Source: Isotricha intestinalis (Eukaryota > Ciliophora > Litostomatea > Vestibuliferida > Isotrichidae). From it: 64,000 bases of DNA. Position numbers and translations under genes: made by a program. The DNA lies in NCBI GenBank assembly GCA_023807065.1, contig JAJJLU010000338.1, positions 1 to 64,000 of the forward strand, written 5' to 3'. The notes beneath the pieces were generated by a model. The model was not told the origin of the DNA. It saw only the letters and a program-made list of their open reading frames with translations, and made no database searches. Of this stretch, positions 8,625-19,049 are shown one piece after another. Position 1 is the stretch's first letter. The number at the start of each line of letters is the position of its first letter.

Positions 8625-10274
8625 TTATTTTTTGAAATTTTCATAAATTGTATTTTTATATTTATGATTTATTGAATTAAAAGTATTTGAAAATTCATGT
8701 CTGTTACTATAAGAAAAAGTTGATTCATCAACTAAATTATTACTTGAAATGTTTTTAAATCGATTTCTGATATTTAATCTATTCTCAATTTTATTTATAT
8801 AATCTTTATAATTACTTTCTCTTTTCTTTCCTGGTTTTATTTCAGAAATATTAATTAATTCTTTTCCAGTTTTTTTTTTTAAAGCTAATTTGGCATTAAC
8901 AAAATGATGTTCAAAATTATTATCATTTAAATTTTGTCTTATTTTAAAATGTAAATCATGATTTTCATTTCCAAAAATATTATCCCTTGAATAATTTTTA
9001 ATATCATAAATATCTATTCCATTATCCAATAAAGTTTTAGTAATAATTTTTTCATCATATAAATTAACATTTTTAACCTCATATTTAGTATTAGATATAT
9101 TTTTCCTATCATCAACACTTTTATTCTTAGCCCTTTTTTTTAAAATATTTTCAATAAATATAGCAGATTGACTTGAAGAAAATCCATCAGCTAATTTTTT
9201 TTGTCTAGAAGGATTAATATTAATTTCATTATAAAGTTTTTGAACTTTATCTCTTTCAATAGTAGCATTATTATTATTAATTAATTCTTTTTTCAGTTGA
9301 AAAGTATTTAAATATTTACTTTCTAAATTTCTATCATTTATTTTTTCATTTCTTGAAACAATATCATTTTGAATTTTCCTTTGAAAAGCGGTTTTATTAA
9401 AATTATCTTTATAATTTGTTACATATTCTCTTGTTGTATATAATTCTAAATTATTATTTTTCCAATCTATTCCATATATATTTGCTGGAGATCTTGTTAT
9501 ATTTGAAGATGATCTTAAAAAATTTTTTCTTTTTTTTTCCTTTTTTTCATTTCTTGGAGAATCATTTAAAGTTAAATATCTTTTTTTATATTCTTCCGAA
9601 AAAGTATGATTAAAAATTTCTTGATTTGATAAATTAAATATATTTGATTCTAACATTTTAATTTTTGTTAATTTTGGATTATTTTTTATATTTTCTTTTT
9701 TTAAATTTCCAATATTCATATTCTTTGTTACTCTAATAAAAGAAGGATTTTCTTTTTTTTTATTTTCTTCTTGTAAACTTTTTTCTTCATTTAATAAAAT
9801 ATTTCTTCTCCATTTTACTGTACCAGAACATCTATTACCATAAATATTTTTCATTTTTCTATTAAAAGCATTTTCAAGAGTCATAAATTTTTCAGGATTA
9901 TAATCACTAACATATGTTTTTTTTTTAATAATGTAATCTTTATCATTTCCAAAATATAATTTAGATAAATTTTTCTTTGCTGTCATTATTGTTTTTTTTA
10001 AAGTTATTTCTTTATGTTTTATATTTAATATATCTGTTGATGGTTTTGATAAATATGTTTTTCCTGTTTTTATTTTTGTTGAGTTTGGAGGATTTGTTAA
10101 ATTATTAAAGTGATCAATGTTTTTTAAATTTTGTTTTTTTGAATTTAATATTCTTCCTTGTGTATTTCCCATTGATTTTTTTTTATCATTTATCTCTGGG
10201 TTTAAATTAAAAATATCTGAACTCATTGAATTATTATAAAAGTCTTCCCTATGTATTTTTCGACTTATATTCAT
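8625..10274 (-). CDS. Hypothetical Asn/Lys-rich basic protein, 549 aa
   Basis: I recognise no family. The protein is rich in Asn, Lys, Ile and Ser, strongly basic and probably largely disordered. Less biased stretches are NPEKFMTLENAFNRKMKNIYGNR with GTVKWRRNILLNEEKSL (residues 125-170), SFSSSQSAIFIENILKKR-like text near 370, and FEHHFVNAKLALKKKTGKELINISEIKPGKK near 460. These may be linear interaction motifs. The gene is convergent with LIS1 150 bases away, and Nup54 lies 229 bases upstream on the same strand. Confidence 0.7.
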   Translation of the reverse strand: MNISRKIHREDFYNNSMSSDIFNLNPEINDKKKSMGNTQGRILNSKKQNLKNIDHFNNLTNPPNSTKIKTGKTYLSKPSTDILNIKHKEITLKKTIMTAKKNLSKLYFGNDKDYIIKKKTYVSDYNPEKFMTLENAFNRKMKNIYGNRCSGTVKWRRNILLNEEKSLQEENKKKENPSFIRVTKNMNIGNLKKENIKNNPKLTKIKMLESNIFNLSNQEIFNHTFSEEYKKRYLTLNDSPRNEKKEKKRKNFLRSSSNITRSPANIYGIDWKNNNLELYTTREYVTNYKDNFNKTAFQRKIQNDIVSRNEKINDRNLESKYLNTFQLKKELINNNNATIERDKVQKLYNEININPSRQKKLADGFSSSQSAIFIENILKKRAKNKSVDDRKNISNTKYEVKNVNLYDEKIITKTLLDNGIDIYDIKNYSRDNIFGNENHDLHFKIRQNLNDNNFEHHFVNAKLALKKKTGKELINISEIKPGKKRESNYKDYINKIENRLNIRNRFKNISSNNLVDESTFSYSNRHEFSNTFNSINHKYKNTIYENFKK

Positions 10275-10502
10275 TTTTTTTAAATTTTAAAAAATATTAT
10301 ATAGATTAAATATATTATTTAATTTTTAATTAAGAGGAAAAAAAATACATTAAAATTTACTTAATGAGGATTTTATTAATAAACTCAATTTATATTATTT
10401 TTAAAGTCATAGAAAAAAAAAAGAAAATACTTTTATTTATAAGATAAAGAAATTAAAATAAAAAAAAAATTTTATTTTTTCATTTATTTGATATAAATTC
10501 TT

Positions 10503-11618
10503 TTAATTCAAATTTCCATTTAAATTCATTTTATTTAAATCATTTTGAATTCCTTGAACAATTTTCATATTTTTTTTTAAATTATTAAATTGTATATCCA
10601 AAACATTTTTTAATTCTTTTAAAGCAGATAAATTTCTTTCAACTCTTCCTTTACTCATTCCTTTAATATAGTTAGGATCTCCATCTGGAAAAGGAGCAGT
10701 TTCAACAGGAATATTTTTTAACATTGCTATTTTTCTTTTTATATCACTATCTGAATTAACCTTTTCATTTATAGATTTTAATTTATCATCAATTTTCTTT
10801 TCAATATTAAAATCTTTAACATATTTTCCTGTTTTTAATGATATTTGAGCTAATTCAGTCGAAACTAAAGTTATTAAATTTTTTATTTTTTTCACTTTTT
10901 CTCTTGCTAATTGTAATTCTTTATTTATCTCTTTTTGCTCTTTATTATTCATATTTTCTAAATTTTTTTGCATTTTTATAATTTGTTCTAAAAATATCAA
11001 AACATCAACTTCAGTTTTTCTTAATCTTATTAAAAATTGTTTTGGAGATGATATTTGAATGGGAAAATATTTATTTGGATTTGGATTTTGTTGAGTTGCT
11101 TTTTTCCATAAATTATAATCTACTAAATTTATATTTCCTTCACCATCATCAAAATAAGGAATATAACTTTGATAAGTCCTTGGATCAACATTTTGAGGAA
11201 GTTTAGAATATAAAAAATATTTAAAGATATTTGCTGGATTTGATGTATCTAAAGAAGCTAAAAAATTTTTCAATAAATAAGTTATTTCATTTTCATCCAT
11301 TTCATTTTTTGAAGGAAATTTAGAAATCATATTAATTTGATTATTAAAAGAAAAATTCGGATTTTGGGGATTCGGATTATTCAATACAGAAAATGGTTGA
11401 TTATTATTATTATTAAAAACATTAAAAACATTAGAAGTATTTGTATTTGTGTTTATATTTGAATTACCAAATAAAGGAACATTAGTTGTTGAATTACCAA
11501 ATAAAGGTTTATTTTGGTTACTATTATTATTATTTCCAAATAAACTTGAACTTTGAGTATTTCCTGTTTGATTACCAAATAAACTTGTACTTTGAGTATT
11601 TGTTTGTTGAAAGTTCAT
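10503..11618 (-). CDS. NUP54: FG-nucleoporin Nup54/Nup57
   Basis: The 371-aa protein starts with FG repeats (SLFGNQTG, SLFGNN, PLFGNS, VPLFGNS) within the first 55 residues. The Nup54 body includes YNLWKKATQQNPNPNKYFPI followed by SSPKQFLIRLRKTE, aligning with the human stretch that runs IIWEQAK, NP, LIPVP, GFKELLRRLK. C-terminal coiled coils continue to the end. Nup54 joins Nup62 and Nup58 in the central channel of the nuclear pore, where FG repeats gate transport. The protein is shorter than human Nup54 (about 507 aa), with a small FG region. Compartment in a two-nucleus cell cannot be told. Confidence 0.85.
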   Translation of the reverse strand: MNFQQTNTQSTSLFGNQTGNTQSSSLFGNNNNSNQNKPLFGNSTTNVPLFGNSNINTNTNTSNVFNVFNNNNNQPFSVLNNPNPQNPNFSFNNQINMISKFPSKNEMDENEITYLLKNFLASLDTSNPANIFKYFLYSKLPQNVDPRTYQSYIPYFDDGEGNINLVDYNLWKKATQQNPNPNKYFPIQISSPKQFLIRLRKTEVDVLIFLEQIIKMQKNLENMNNKEQKEINKELQLAREKVKKIKNLITLVSTELAQISLKTGKYVKDFNIEKKIDDKLKSINEKVNSDSDIKRKIAMLKNIPVETAPFPDGDPNYIKGMSKGRVERNLSALKELKNVLDIQFNNLKKNMKIVQGIQNDLNKMNLNGNLN

Positions 11619-11742
11619 TTATTTATAATATAGATGATAAAATTTTAAATATAATAATTTAAAAAAAAAATTATATTAAATTCAAATATAAAAAATTACT
11701 TTTTTCATATAATAAATTTATTAAAATAATTTAATATTTTTA

Positions 11743-13908
11743 TTATTTTTTACTTATTGTAGAATACATATCCATAAAAGTTTTACTTGAATTTTTATTT
11801 GTTTTACTAATAGTTTTAGAAGAATTTTCACTAAATAATAATCTTTCACTATTAGAACCTTTAGAATTTCTAGAATTATTATTAGTATTTTGTAATAATT
11901 GTTTAAATCCTTTAATTTGAAATCCTTTAATATTAATTTCAGGTTTATTTGAAAAAACTGAATTTTTAATTTTTTTAATTTTATGTTTATCATTATTTCC
12001 TAAAAAAGTAGATTTAGAATGAAAATGAGTATAAGTTTTCATTATTTTATTATAATCAGGTGAATTAGGAGGACTTTTAGAATTATTATTATTATCTCTT
12101 TGAGATTTATTTTCTGGACTAAAAAATTTAGAATGTATTGCTATAGATAAACTATCTGTCATATTATTATTTTTTTTATTTTTATTATTATTATTTTTAC
12201 TTCGATGAATATCTGAATTTATTGTTTTATGTTCTTTATTTTTATTATTCCCATAAGATGTATTTTGAATGAAATTTTTCTTTGATGAAATTGACATATA
12301 AATTCTTTTATTAGAAGAAATATTTTTTATTTTTTTAATTTTTGAATTTAACATTTGCATTAATTCAGGAGAAAAAGAATTTTTAGATTCTCTTGAAGTA
12401 TAAGGAATAGTTTCTTTAATATTTAAAGTTCTAATTAAATTTTCATTTTTTTTATCTTTAGTTTTATTTTTTTGATAAGAAGATTTAATATTTGAACTAC
12501 TTTGTAATTTACTCATTGAAAGTGCATTTTTATTATGATAACCAGTAATTAAACCTTGTCCATGAGAAGAAGAAGAAGAAGATAAAGTTTTCATATGATT
12601 TGTTGATGAAGAAATTTTATTAAAATGAAGATTATTTCTTGAAGGTGAAATTATATTTTTATTTTTTGATTTTTTTCTTGTATGAGATATATTAGATATA
12701 TTTGAATAAAATGTATTTTTATTTTTATTTAATTCTTTTATTACTTTTACTATAAAATCTTTATTTTTATTTGAAAGTAAATTATTTAATAAATTTTGCT
12801 TTTTAACTCCTGTATTATGTGAATATGTTGTATTATTATTTTTAATAGAATGATTATTATTTCTTGAACTTGAATTATCATAAATTGTATTATTGTTATT
12901 GTAATAAACATGATTATTTTTTGAAGCAATATCTATTGTTGATGAAACTTTTGTATTTTTAGAATTTATACTATTTGAACTTAATACATTATTATTTTTT
13001 TTCCCTAAATTACTATTTGAACTATTATTAAAACCAACATCATTATTTCTATTATAATTTCTTCCTTTAATTTTATTACTTGATTGATTAAAATTATGAA
13101 TATTTAATTTATTTTTATCTTGATGATGAGTTTTCTTATTGTTGTTATTAACTTTATCATTATTTTCAGCATTAGAAATTCTTTTAATAATATTTTCAAG
13201 AGAAATATTTTTACTTTCAGTTCTACTACTTCTAATTCCAAAAAACTTTTTAATTCCACTAGTATCAGTTTGATCTAATATTGAATCAAGAGCCATAGTA
13301 GTAAAAACAGGATCTTCATCATCTTTAATTTTAATTAATCCTCTCTTAATTCTTTCTTGTTTTTCTTCTAAATCTTGTTGATTATCAATAACTCTTTGTT
13401 TTCTTTGAATATTTTTATAAATATATTTAGATTCAGGTAATATAACATAATTAGGAAAAATAACTGAACAACTATCATAATATTCATAAATTTTAGGAAG
13501 ACATTCTTTACTTTCACTTAAAGAATATAATTTTTGAAGAAATTCTGATGTATCACCACTTATTAAAAAATCCTTAAAAACTGCAACAATATGAGTACTA
13601 TCATTACAAATAATTTCATTTATTATTTTAATATTATAAAAATCTTCTTCATTCGAATAAAAATCATTAAATTTTTTAAAAATATATTGTTCTAATTTTA
13701 ACATTGATGATATGTGATTATGATTTATTTGCTGGAAAATTTTTTTTATTTTTTCTTCTTGATCATTAGTTGTATTTTTTGTGTTTTCACTATTATTTTT
13801 GGAAGTTGAATTTGTTTTATTTATATTTAATGCTTGTTTTATTTGAGATGATTTGGCTGAAATTTGGGAAAGAGAAGAAGAAGATTTATTTGATTGATGA
13901 TTCTTCAT
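11743..13908 (-). CDS. Ser/Asn-rich protein with helical N-terminal domain, 721 aa
   Basis: Residues about 50-190 look folded: MLKLEQYIFKKFNDFYSNEE, INEIICNDSTHIVAVFKDFL, SGDTSEFLQKLYSLSESK, CLPKIYEYYDSCSVIFPNYV and YIYKNIQRKQRVIDNQQDLE. I know no named domain with this pattern. The rest, some 500 residues, is a low-complexity region of Asn, Ser and Lys with repeated Ser runs and probable phosphosites such as SPPNSPD. A folded N-terminal module with a very long disordered tail is common in protist signalling or cytoskeletal proteins, but no function can be assigned. Nup54 lies 124 bases downstream on the same strand. Confidence 0.72.
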   Translation of the reverse strand: MKNHQSNKSSSSLSQISAKSSQIKQALNINKTNSTSKNNSENTKNTTNDQEEKIKKIFQQINHNHISSMLKLEQYIFKKFNDFYSNEEDFYNIKIINEIICNDSTHIVAVFKDFLISGDTSEFLQKLYSLSESKECLPKIYEYYDSCSVIFPNYVILPESKYIYKNIQRKQRVIDNQQDLEEKQERIKRGLIKIKDDEDPVFTTMALDSILDQTDTSGIKKFFGIRSSRTESKNISLENIIKRISNAENNDKVNNNNKKTHHQDKNKLNIHNFNQSSNKIKGRNYNRNNDVGFNNSSNSNLGKKNNNVLSSNSINSKNTKVSSTIDIASKNNHVYYNNNNTIYDNSSSRNNNHSIKNNNTTYSHNTGVKKQNLLNNLLSNKNKDFIVKVIKELNKNKNTFYSNISNISHTRKKSKNKNIISPSRNNLHFNKISSSTNHMKTLSSSSSSHGQGLITGYHNKNALSMSKLQSSSNIKSSYQKNKTKDKKNENLIRTLNIKETIPYTSRESKNSFSPELMQMLNSKIKKIKNISSNKRIYMSISSKKNFIQNTSYGNNKNKEHKTINSDIHRSKNNNNKNKKNNNMTDSLSIAIHSKFFSPENKSQRDNNNNSKSPPNSPDYNKIMKTYTHFHSKSTFLGNNDKHKIKKIKNSVFSNKPEINIKGFQIKGFKQLLQNTNNNSRNSKGSNSERLLFSENSSKTISKTNKNSSKTFMDMYSTISKK

Positions 13909-14353
13909 ATTAGTAGAATTTAATTAAATTAAATTTTTTTCATTTGATTTTTTTAATTTTTTTAATTATTTTTATTATAGGAAAATTTTAATAAAACCAT
14001 ATAAATATTTAAACTAATAATTTATAAATAAATTATTGAGAATATCAATAGACAATTTTTATATTAAAGTTTGGATATATAAACTTTTGAAAACAACTAA
14101 TTTATTTTTAATCTATTTAAATATTAATATCTTTGAAAAAGAAAAATAAAATTTTCTTTTTCAATAATTGAATTTTCAAATAATTTTTATAATTTAATTT
14201 ATTGGTATAAACATTTTAAATTGTTTTTTATTTTTAAATGATTAAAATATTATAAGTTAAATTTTTAATTATTAAAAATTATTAAATTAATTAATTACCT
14301 TTTTAAATATATTTAAATAATATTATAAAAGAATTATAATAATTAAAAAATTT
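13909..14353. other. A+T-rich intergenic gap
   Basis: Almost pure A+T sequence with stops in every frame lies between two minus-strand genes. No RNA gene or repeat was seen. Confidence 0.5.
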
Positions 14354-15346
14354 TCATTCTAATTTCACTAAATTAGAAGATAATTGTGAAAACAATTTAA
14401 TATCATTATATTTAGTTAATCTATTCATTATATCAGGATAATCATCATTACTTTCTAAAACTTTAATATCATTCATTTTATTATCTCTATATTCAATAAT
14501 ATTTTTAAAAGCGTTGAATATATCTCCAAAATGATCTTCATTTAATAAAATATTTCTACATTCAAAAATATTTTTTTTAATTTTTTCTTTTAAATTTTCT
14601 TCTATTTCATCTTCCTGAATATAACTTTTAACTTTATTATTCTCATCAAAATCAATTTTAAGTAAATCAACAATATAACCATCTTCATTAAAATTTGTAA
14701 TATATCCACTAATAAACTTATCATTTTTAACTTTACCATAATAAATCTTATCTTTAGTAGCATTATAATAATAACATTCATTATCATCTTTTTTTCCTTG
14801 GTTATTGAAATTTCCATAATAAACATAAAAATTATTATTTCTTTTAATTAAATAAGCTCCTTTCGTAAAATTATCATTATTAATTAATCCAACATATGAA
14901 TCTAAATCACAATTTTCAAAATCTGAAAACATTTTAATATTCTCTGGTTCTTTTAACCATAAATAAATTCCTTTTCCATCTTTTAAATTATTTTTCCAAG
15001 TCCCCCAAAAAAATTCAGTTTTTCTAATATTATTATTAATTGTAGATGGCCAAGAATATAATCCATGTCTACTTCTTAAATCTTGAGAAAAATTTCCAAA
15101 ATATTTTTCCTCATTAATATAAGAAAATAAAGCATAACCTTCTTTTTCTAATCTTTGATTTAAAATTCCTAAAAAATGAATATTGTTTAGATTTATTGAA
15201 GAAGAAAATAAATCTGAATTTTCCCATTTATGAATTGTTACTCCATTTGCTTTATATTCTTTTGTTTTTTCTATTGAAATTAAAATTTCATTTTTGTTTA
15301 AATTTATTGAAAAATCTGATGCAGAATTCATTTTTTGAATATCCAT
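14354..15346 (-). CDS. MORN-repeat-like protein
   Basis: The 330-aa protein contains several divergent MORN-type units, which appear as Tyr/Phe-Gly-x-Trp/Phe followed by a Gly-rich turn. Examples are EKYFGNFSQDLRSRHGLYSW, FFWGTWKNNLKDGKGIYLW, FYVYYGNFNNQGKKDDNE and KIYYGKVKNDKFISGYI, spanning about residues 75-220. MORN repeats mediate membrane or cytoskeletal association in protists and occur in many ciliary and cortical proteins. The C-terminal third is helical and acidic. The repeats are degenerate, so the call rests on spacing as much as residues. Confidence 0.65.
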   Translation of the reverse strand: MDIQKMNSASDFSINLNKNEILISIEKTKEYKANGVTIHKWENSDLFSSSINLNNIHFLGILNQRLEKEGYALFSYINEEKYFGNFSQDLRSRHGLYSWPSTINNNIRKTEFFWGTWKNNLKDGKGIYLWLKEPENIKMFSDFENCDLDSYVGLINNDNFTKGAYLIKRNNNFYVYYGNFNNQGKKDDNECYYYNATKDKIYYGKVKNDKFISGYITNFNEDGYIVDLLKIDFDENNKVKSYIQEDEIEENLKEKIKKNIFECRNILLNEDHFGDIFNAFKNIIEYRDNKMNDIKVLESNDDYPDIMNRLTKYNDIKLFSQLSSNLVKLE

Positions 15347-15734
15347 TTTTTTTTAAATGAATGATGTTAAAATTTTTTTTTAATTTAATTAAAGGAGTTT
15401 CTATTTTTTTATTTAATTCAAAAAGTATTTATATTAGAAAAAGGATATTTTTGTCTAATTAATAATTTGAATGTTTAAATGAAGAATTATTAATTGAAAA
15501 TTAATAAAAAATAAGCCGATGATAATTAGAATAACATCAATTAAAAATCTATTGATTTTACTTTAATATTTTATATTTTGTGGTTTGTGGATTAAAAAAA
15601 TAAAAAAGAAATTTCAAAAAAATAATGATTAGAGCATAAATGAGTGTATTTAATTATAAGTAAAAAATTAATATTTATATTATTATTATTAATTTAATAT
15701 TATATATATGTTTAGTTAATTATATCCATCTTGT
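15347..15734. other. A+T-rich intergenic gap
   Basis: Sequence between two minus-strand genes with no supportable frame, RNA gene or repeat. Confidence 0.5.
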
Positions 15735-18077
15735 TTATTTTTTTTTTAAATAAATTGAAGTGTCTTCTAAAGCTATTTTTCTAAAATTATCTAATTCATC
15801 TATAATATTATCTCCTGAATCATTACTTTCTAAATTTCTTTTTAAATTATTTTTTAATAAATTTACTGATTGATTATCATGTATTTCTTTATAGTCATCT
15901 AAATTTACATTTGTATTCTTTTCTTCACTTTCTTCTATATTTTTTAAAGTTACTTTATCTAAATTAAAATCATTTTGATAATAATCTTCTTCTAATTCTT
16001 CTTTGTTTACAATAGTTTTTTTATCCTTTTCATCCCAAGAATAATTATTTTTAAAATTACAAGTTGTATTCCCTGAATATTGGTCGTTTGAATAATTATG
16101 ATTATTTTCTTCAAATTCATCTTTAATTTTTTCATTTAATAAATTTATTTTATTTTCATTTTCATTTTCATTTTCTTTGTTATTATGATTTTCATTTTTT
16201 TTTTGATAATCATTAAAAGTTCTATTATTATTTTTAAAGGTAATATAATTATTACTCAAATTTAAAGAATCTTTTTTCCATGTTTTATAAAAATTTTTAT
16301 CATTAAAATTATTATTGTCATTTCTAACAACTAATTTACTCCATCCATTTAAAGAATTTTTATATTCTGAATTTTGTTCTTCACCAAAAATAGATCTCCT
16401 TATATCTTCATATTTTGATTTGTAATTTATTCCTTGTACTAATGTTTCAAAAGTTCTGTTTGAATAAGGAGAAAATATATTTTCTTTATTTATTTCATTT
16501 TCATTCTTTTTATTATCATTCTTTTCATTATTATTATCATTATTATAATTATTATCAATAATTTCATTATTATCTTTATTATCATTATTATCATTATTAA
16601 TATTTTCTTTTGATAATTTTTTTTTGTTTTCTTTTTTATATGAATCTTCGATTTCTTTTATTTTTCTGTCAAGAATTAAATTTAGATATTTATTAAATTT
16701 TTCATTATATTTCATAATTAAGGAAGAAGAATCACCAAATTGATTTTGAAAATTATTATGATTATTTATTAATTTTTTACTCATTTCGTTTTTTTCATTA
16801 ACTAAAGCTTGTAATGTTTCTTGATGATTGTTAATATTATTTAAATTATAACTTTCTATATTGTTTTCATATTGATTCATGAGATTTTCACATTCATTAA
16901 TATAATTTGTAAATAATTGCTCAATTCTTTTCCCTTGTTCTAAATTTATATTATTTTGTTGAGAATAATTTTGATTTATATTTGGATTATAATTTTGATT
17001 TATATTTTGATTATAATTTTGATATATATTTGGATTATATGTTTGATTTATATTTGGATTATAATTTTGATTTATATTTGGATTATATGTTTGATTTATA
17101 TTTGGATTATATGTTTGATTTATATTTTGATTATAATTTTGATTTATATTTGGATTATAATTTTGATTTATATTTTGATTATAATTTTGATTTATATTTG
17201 GATTATAATTTTGATTTATATTTGGATTATAATTTTGGATTTCATTGTTAAAATTTTTATTTGGAATGTTATTATAAATAAAATGATTATTAACATTAGT
17301 ATTTTTATTATTATAATTTATTTCTTGATTAAATTTCATATTAAGATTATTTTGAAAATTTTGTTTAGAATTATTTACGACATTATTATTTATATTTGAA
17401 ATTATTTTTTTTTTTTGATTATAAACATTCAAATCTAAATTATTACTTTTACTTTTTTTAGGGATTAATTCCATTTGCTTTTCTAATTCTTCCTTTTTAT
17501 TTTTTTCTACTATTTCTTGTTTTATCTTATATTCAAATTTTATTTCTTCTTCAATTTGTTTTTTTTTTTCCATTTCTTTTATCCTTTTTTTTTCTAAAAT
17601 TTGTTCTTGTAAAATTTGATTGTATTCTTTTTTCTTTTGAATAATTTTTTTTCTTTGTTCTTCATCTTCAAAAGGTTTTGTAATTTTATTATGAATCATT
17701 GTATTATTTATTATTTTATGATTCATAGTATTATAAAAAGAACTACTTTCTTCGTTATTATTATATTTTATTTGTGGTTCTTTTTGAACTTCTAAATTAT
17801 TTAAATTTAAATTTCTTAAATTATTTGAATAAACATTAGAACTCATTGGTCTTACTATTCTTTTTTTAGGATTCATATTATAGTGTATATTCTGAGAATT
17901 ATTATATTCTTTTTGAAATGCATTATTCGTATGATTTTTTTGGTATTGATGATTGTAATCTTGATTAGATTGAAACTTTTGATAGTTTATATAATTAGGT
18001 AAAGTATTTGATTCTTCATTATATCTATTAAACATTTGATATTCAAAATTTAATTCATTTGCATTTTGGTTATTCAT
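15735..18077 (-). CDS. Asn-rich protein with tandem NYNPNINQ octapeptides
   Basis: The 780-aa protein is dominated by Asn, Lys and Glu. A charged coiled-coil segment lies at about residues 135-205 (KKIIQKKKEYNQILQEQILE and the Glu/Lys stretch after it). Residues 282-369 are eleven tandem 8-residue repeats of the type NYNPNINQ with N/T and P/Q changes. A helical stretch follows (KRIEQLFTNYINECENLMNQ). The C-terminal half is disordered and acidic, with an Asn/Asp run. I cannot name the family; centrosomal or cortical scaffold proteins often look like this, but that is only an analogy. Confidence 0.72.
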   Translation of the reverse strand: MNNQNANELNFEYQMFNRYNEESNTLPNYINYQKFQSNQDYNHQYQKNHTNNAFQKEYNNSQNIHYNMNPKKRIVRPMSSNVYSNNLRNLNLNNLEVQKEPQIKYNNNEESSSFYNTMNHKIINNTMIHNKITKPFEDEEQRKKIIQKKKEYNQILQEQILEKKRIKEMEKKKQIEEEIKFEYKIKQEIVEKNKKEELEKQMELIPKKSKSNNLDLNVYNQKKKIISNINNNVVNNSKQNFQNNLNMKFNQEINYNNKNTNVNNHFIYNNIPNKNFNNEIQNYNPNINQNYNPNINQNYNQNINQNYNPNINQNYNQNINQTYNPNINQTYNPNINQNYNPNINQTYNPNIYQNYNQNINQNYNPNINQNYSQQNNINLEQGKRIEQLFTNYINECENLMNQYENNIESYNLNNINNHQETLQALVNEKNEMSKKLINNHNNFQNQFGDSSSLIMKYNEKFNKYLNLILDRKIKEIEDSYKKENKKKLSKENINNDNNDNKDNNEIIDNNYNNDNNNEKNDNKKNENEINKENIFSPYSNRTFETLVQGINYKSKYEDIRRSIFGEEQNSEYKNSLNGWSKLVVRNDNNNFNDKNFYKTWKKDSLNLSNNYITFKNNNRTFNDYQKKNENHNNKENENENENKINLLNEKIKDEFEENNHNYSNDQYSGNTTCNFKNNYSWDEKDKKTIVNKEELEEDYYQNDFNLDKVTLKNIEESEEKNTNVNLDDYKEIHDNQSVNLLKNNLKRNLESNDSGDNIIDELDNFRKIALEDTSIYLKKK
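16971..17234 (-). repeat. Eleven tandem 24-bp coding repeats
   Basis: Eleven back-to-back 24-base units encode the octapeptides NYNPNINQ, NYNQNINQ and TYNPNINQ inside the 780-aa gene. Units differ only at a few bases (CCA/CAA for Pro/Gln and AAT/ACA for Asn/Thr), which points to recent expansion or homogenisation. The phase matches the codons exactly, so copy-number change would keep the frame open. Confidence 0.9.
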
Positions 18078-18554
18078 TAAAATATAATTTGAATATAATG
18101 AAAAATTAGGTAAAAGAATAATATTTTAATGAATAAAATAATAATAAATTTTAAGTTACTTTTACCTATTATATTTAAATTTCTTTAAATTAAAACTAAC
18201 ATATAGTATTGATATTAAAAAAAATATAATAATAAAAAAGAAATTTTAAAAAAACCTATCCAAAATATTTTATTGATACTCTTTGTTCTTTCAATTATTT
18301 TCTAATTAGAAAATAAACACATTCAATTTAATTATAAAAACTTTTTATATAAAACAAATGATTAAGAACCATAAACAAAAAATAATTATTTATAAAATCT
18401 TTGAAATTATATAAAACCAAAAAATACCTTATTAAACATATAATATTTATACCCTAAAAACAGAAAAAATAAAATAATTTCTTTTTTATTTATATTATTG
18501 TCTTTCTTTACAACACTTAAAATCTATCTATAAAAGAAGAATGATACAATTAAA
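18078..18554. other. A+T-rich intergenic gap
   Basis: Gap upstream of the 780-aa gene, containing its promoter side. No coding frame, RNA gene or repeat could be supported. The broken reading frame begins at 18555. Confidence 0.45.
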
Positions 18555-18965
18555 TTATATAGAAATTGATAGTAATTGTTTAATCATATCTTTAATTTTA
18601 GGTTCTTTTTTATGTAATAGTTTTAATAAAACATTCTTTAAAAATGAACTAAATTTCACAACATCATGATAAATAATAGAATCTCCAAAACTTATAATAT
18701 TTGTAACATTATTTTTATAAATTACCTGTATCTCTAAAAAAGCTAATTTCCTTAATTTAATATTATTTGTAAATTGATTGTCATATACTATTCCTACACT
18801 TATTATTTTAATTTGACAAAAATAAATTTGTCATCCTTGGTTAAAATTACTTTGTTGAAGATTCAGAAAAAATAAAATAAGAAAAATGAATGGAAAATAT
18901 ACTTCTTTTTCTTTTATATCTCTAGAAATAATTTTAATAAAACCAAAAGAAATATTTATATATGT
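18555..18965 (-). pseudogene. Broken or split coding region with one in-frame TGA
   Basis: On the minus strand one reading frame stays open for about 135 codons, interrupted only by a TGA at 18831-18833. The upstream part includes a hydrophobic segment (VYFPFIFLILFFLNLQQ). The downstream part has protein-like composition (VGIVYDNQFTNNIKLRKLAF, ISFGDSIIYHDVVKFSSFLK, LLHKKEPKIKDMIKQLLSI) and ends in TAA. No ATG starts the frame. Either this is a decaying gene with a nonsense mutation (TGG to TGA would be one change), or tiny introns remove the stop. One candidate intron (GTAATT...AATAG, 63 nt) would also keep the frame. I do not recognise the family. Confidence 0.4.
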
Positions 18966-19049
18966 TCATTTTTTTGATGTAAAAAAATAAAAAAAAATTT
19001 AATGAATCTATTATTAAAAAAATACTTATTTAAATATTAATTTATTTTC

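Noticed and set aside
16956..17399. Long plus-strand open frames rich in Ile, Tyr and Asp opposite the octapeptide repeats
   Set aside because: They exist only because the 24-bp repeat has no stop on either strand; composition is repetitive and the minus frame is the natural one.
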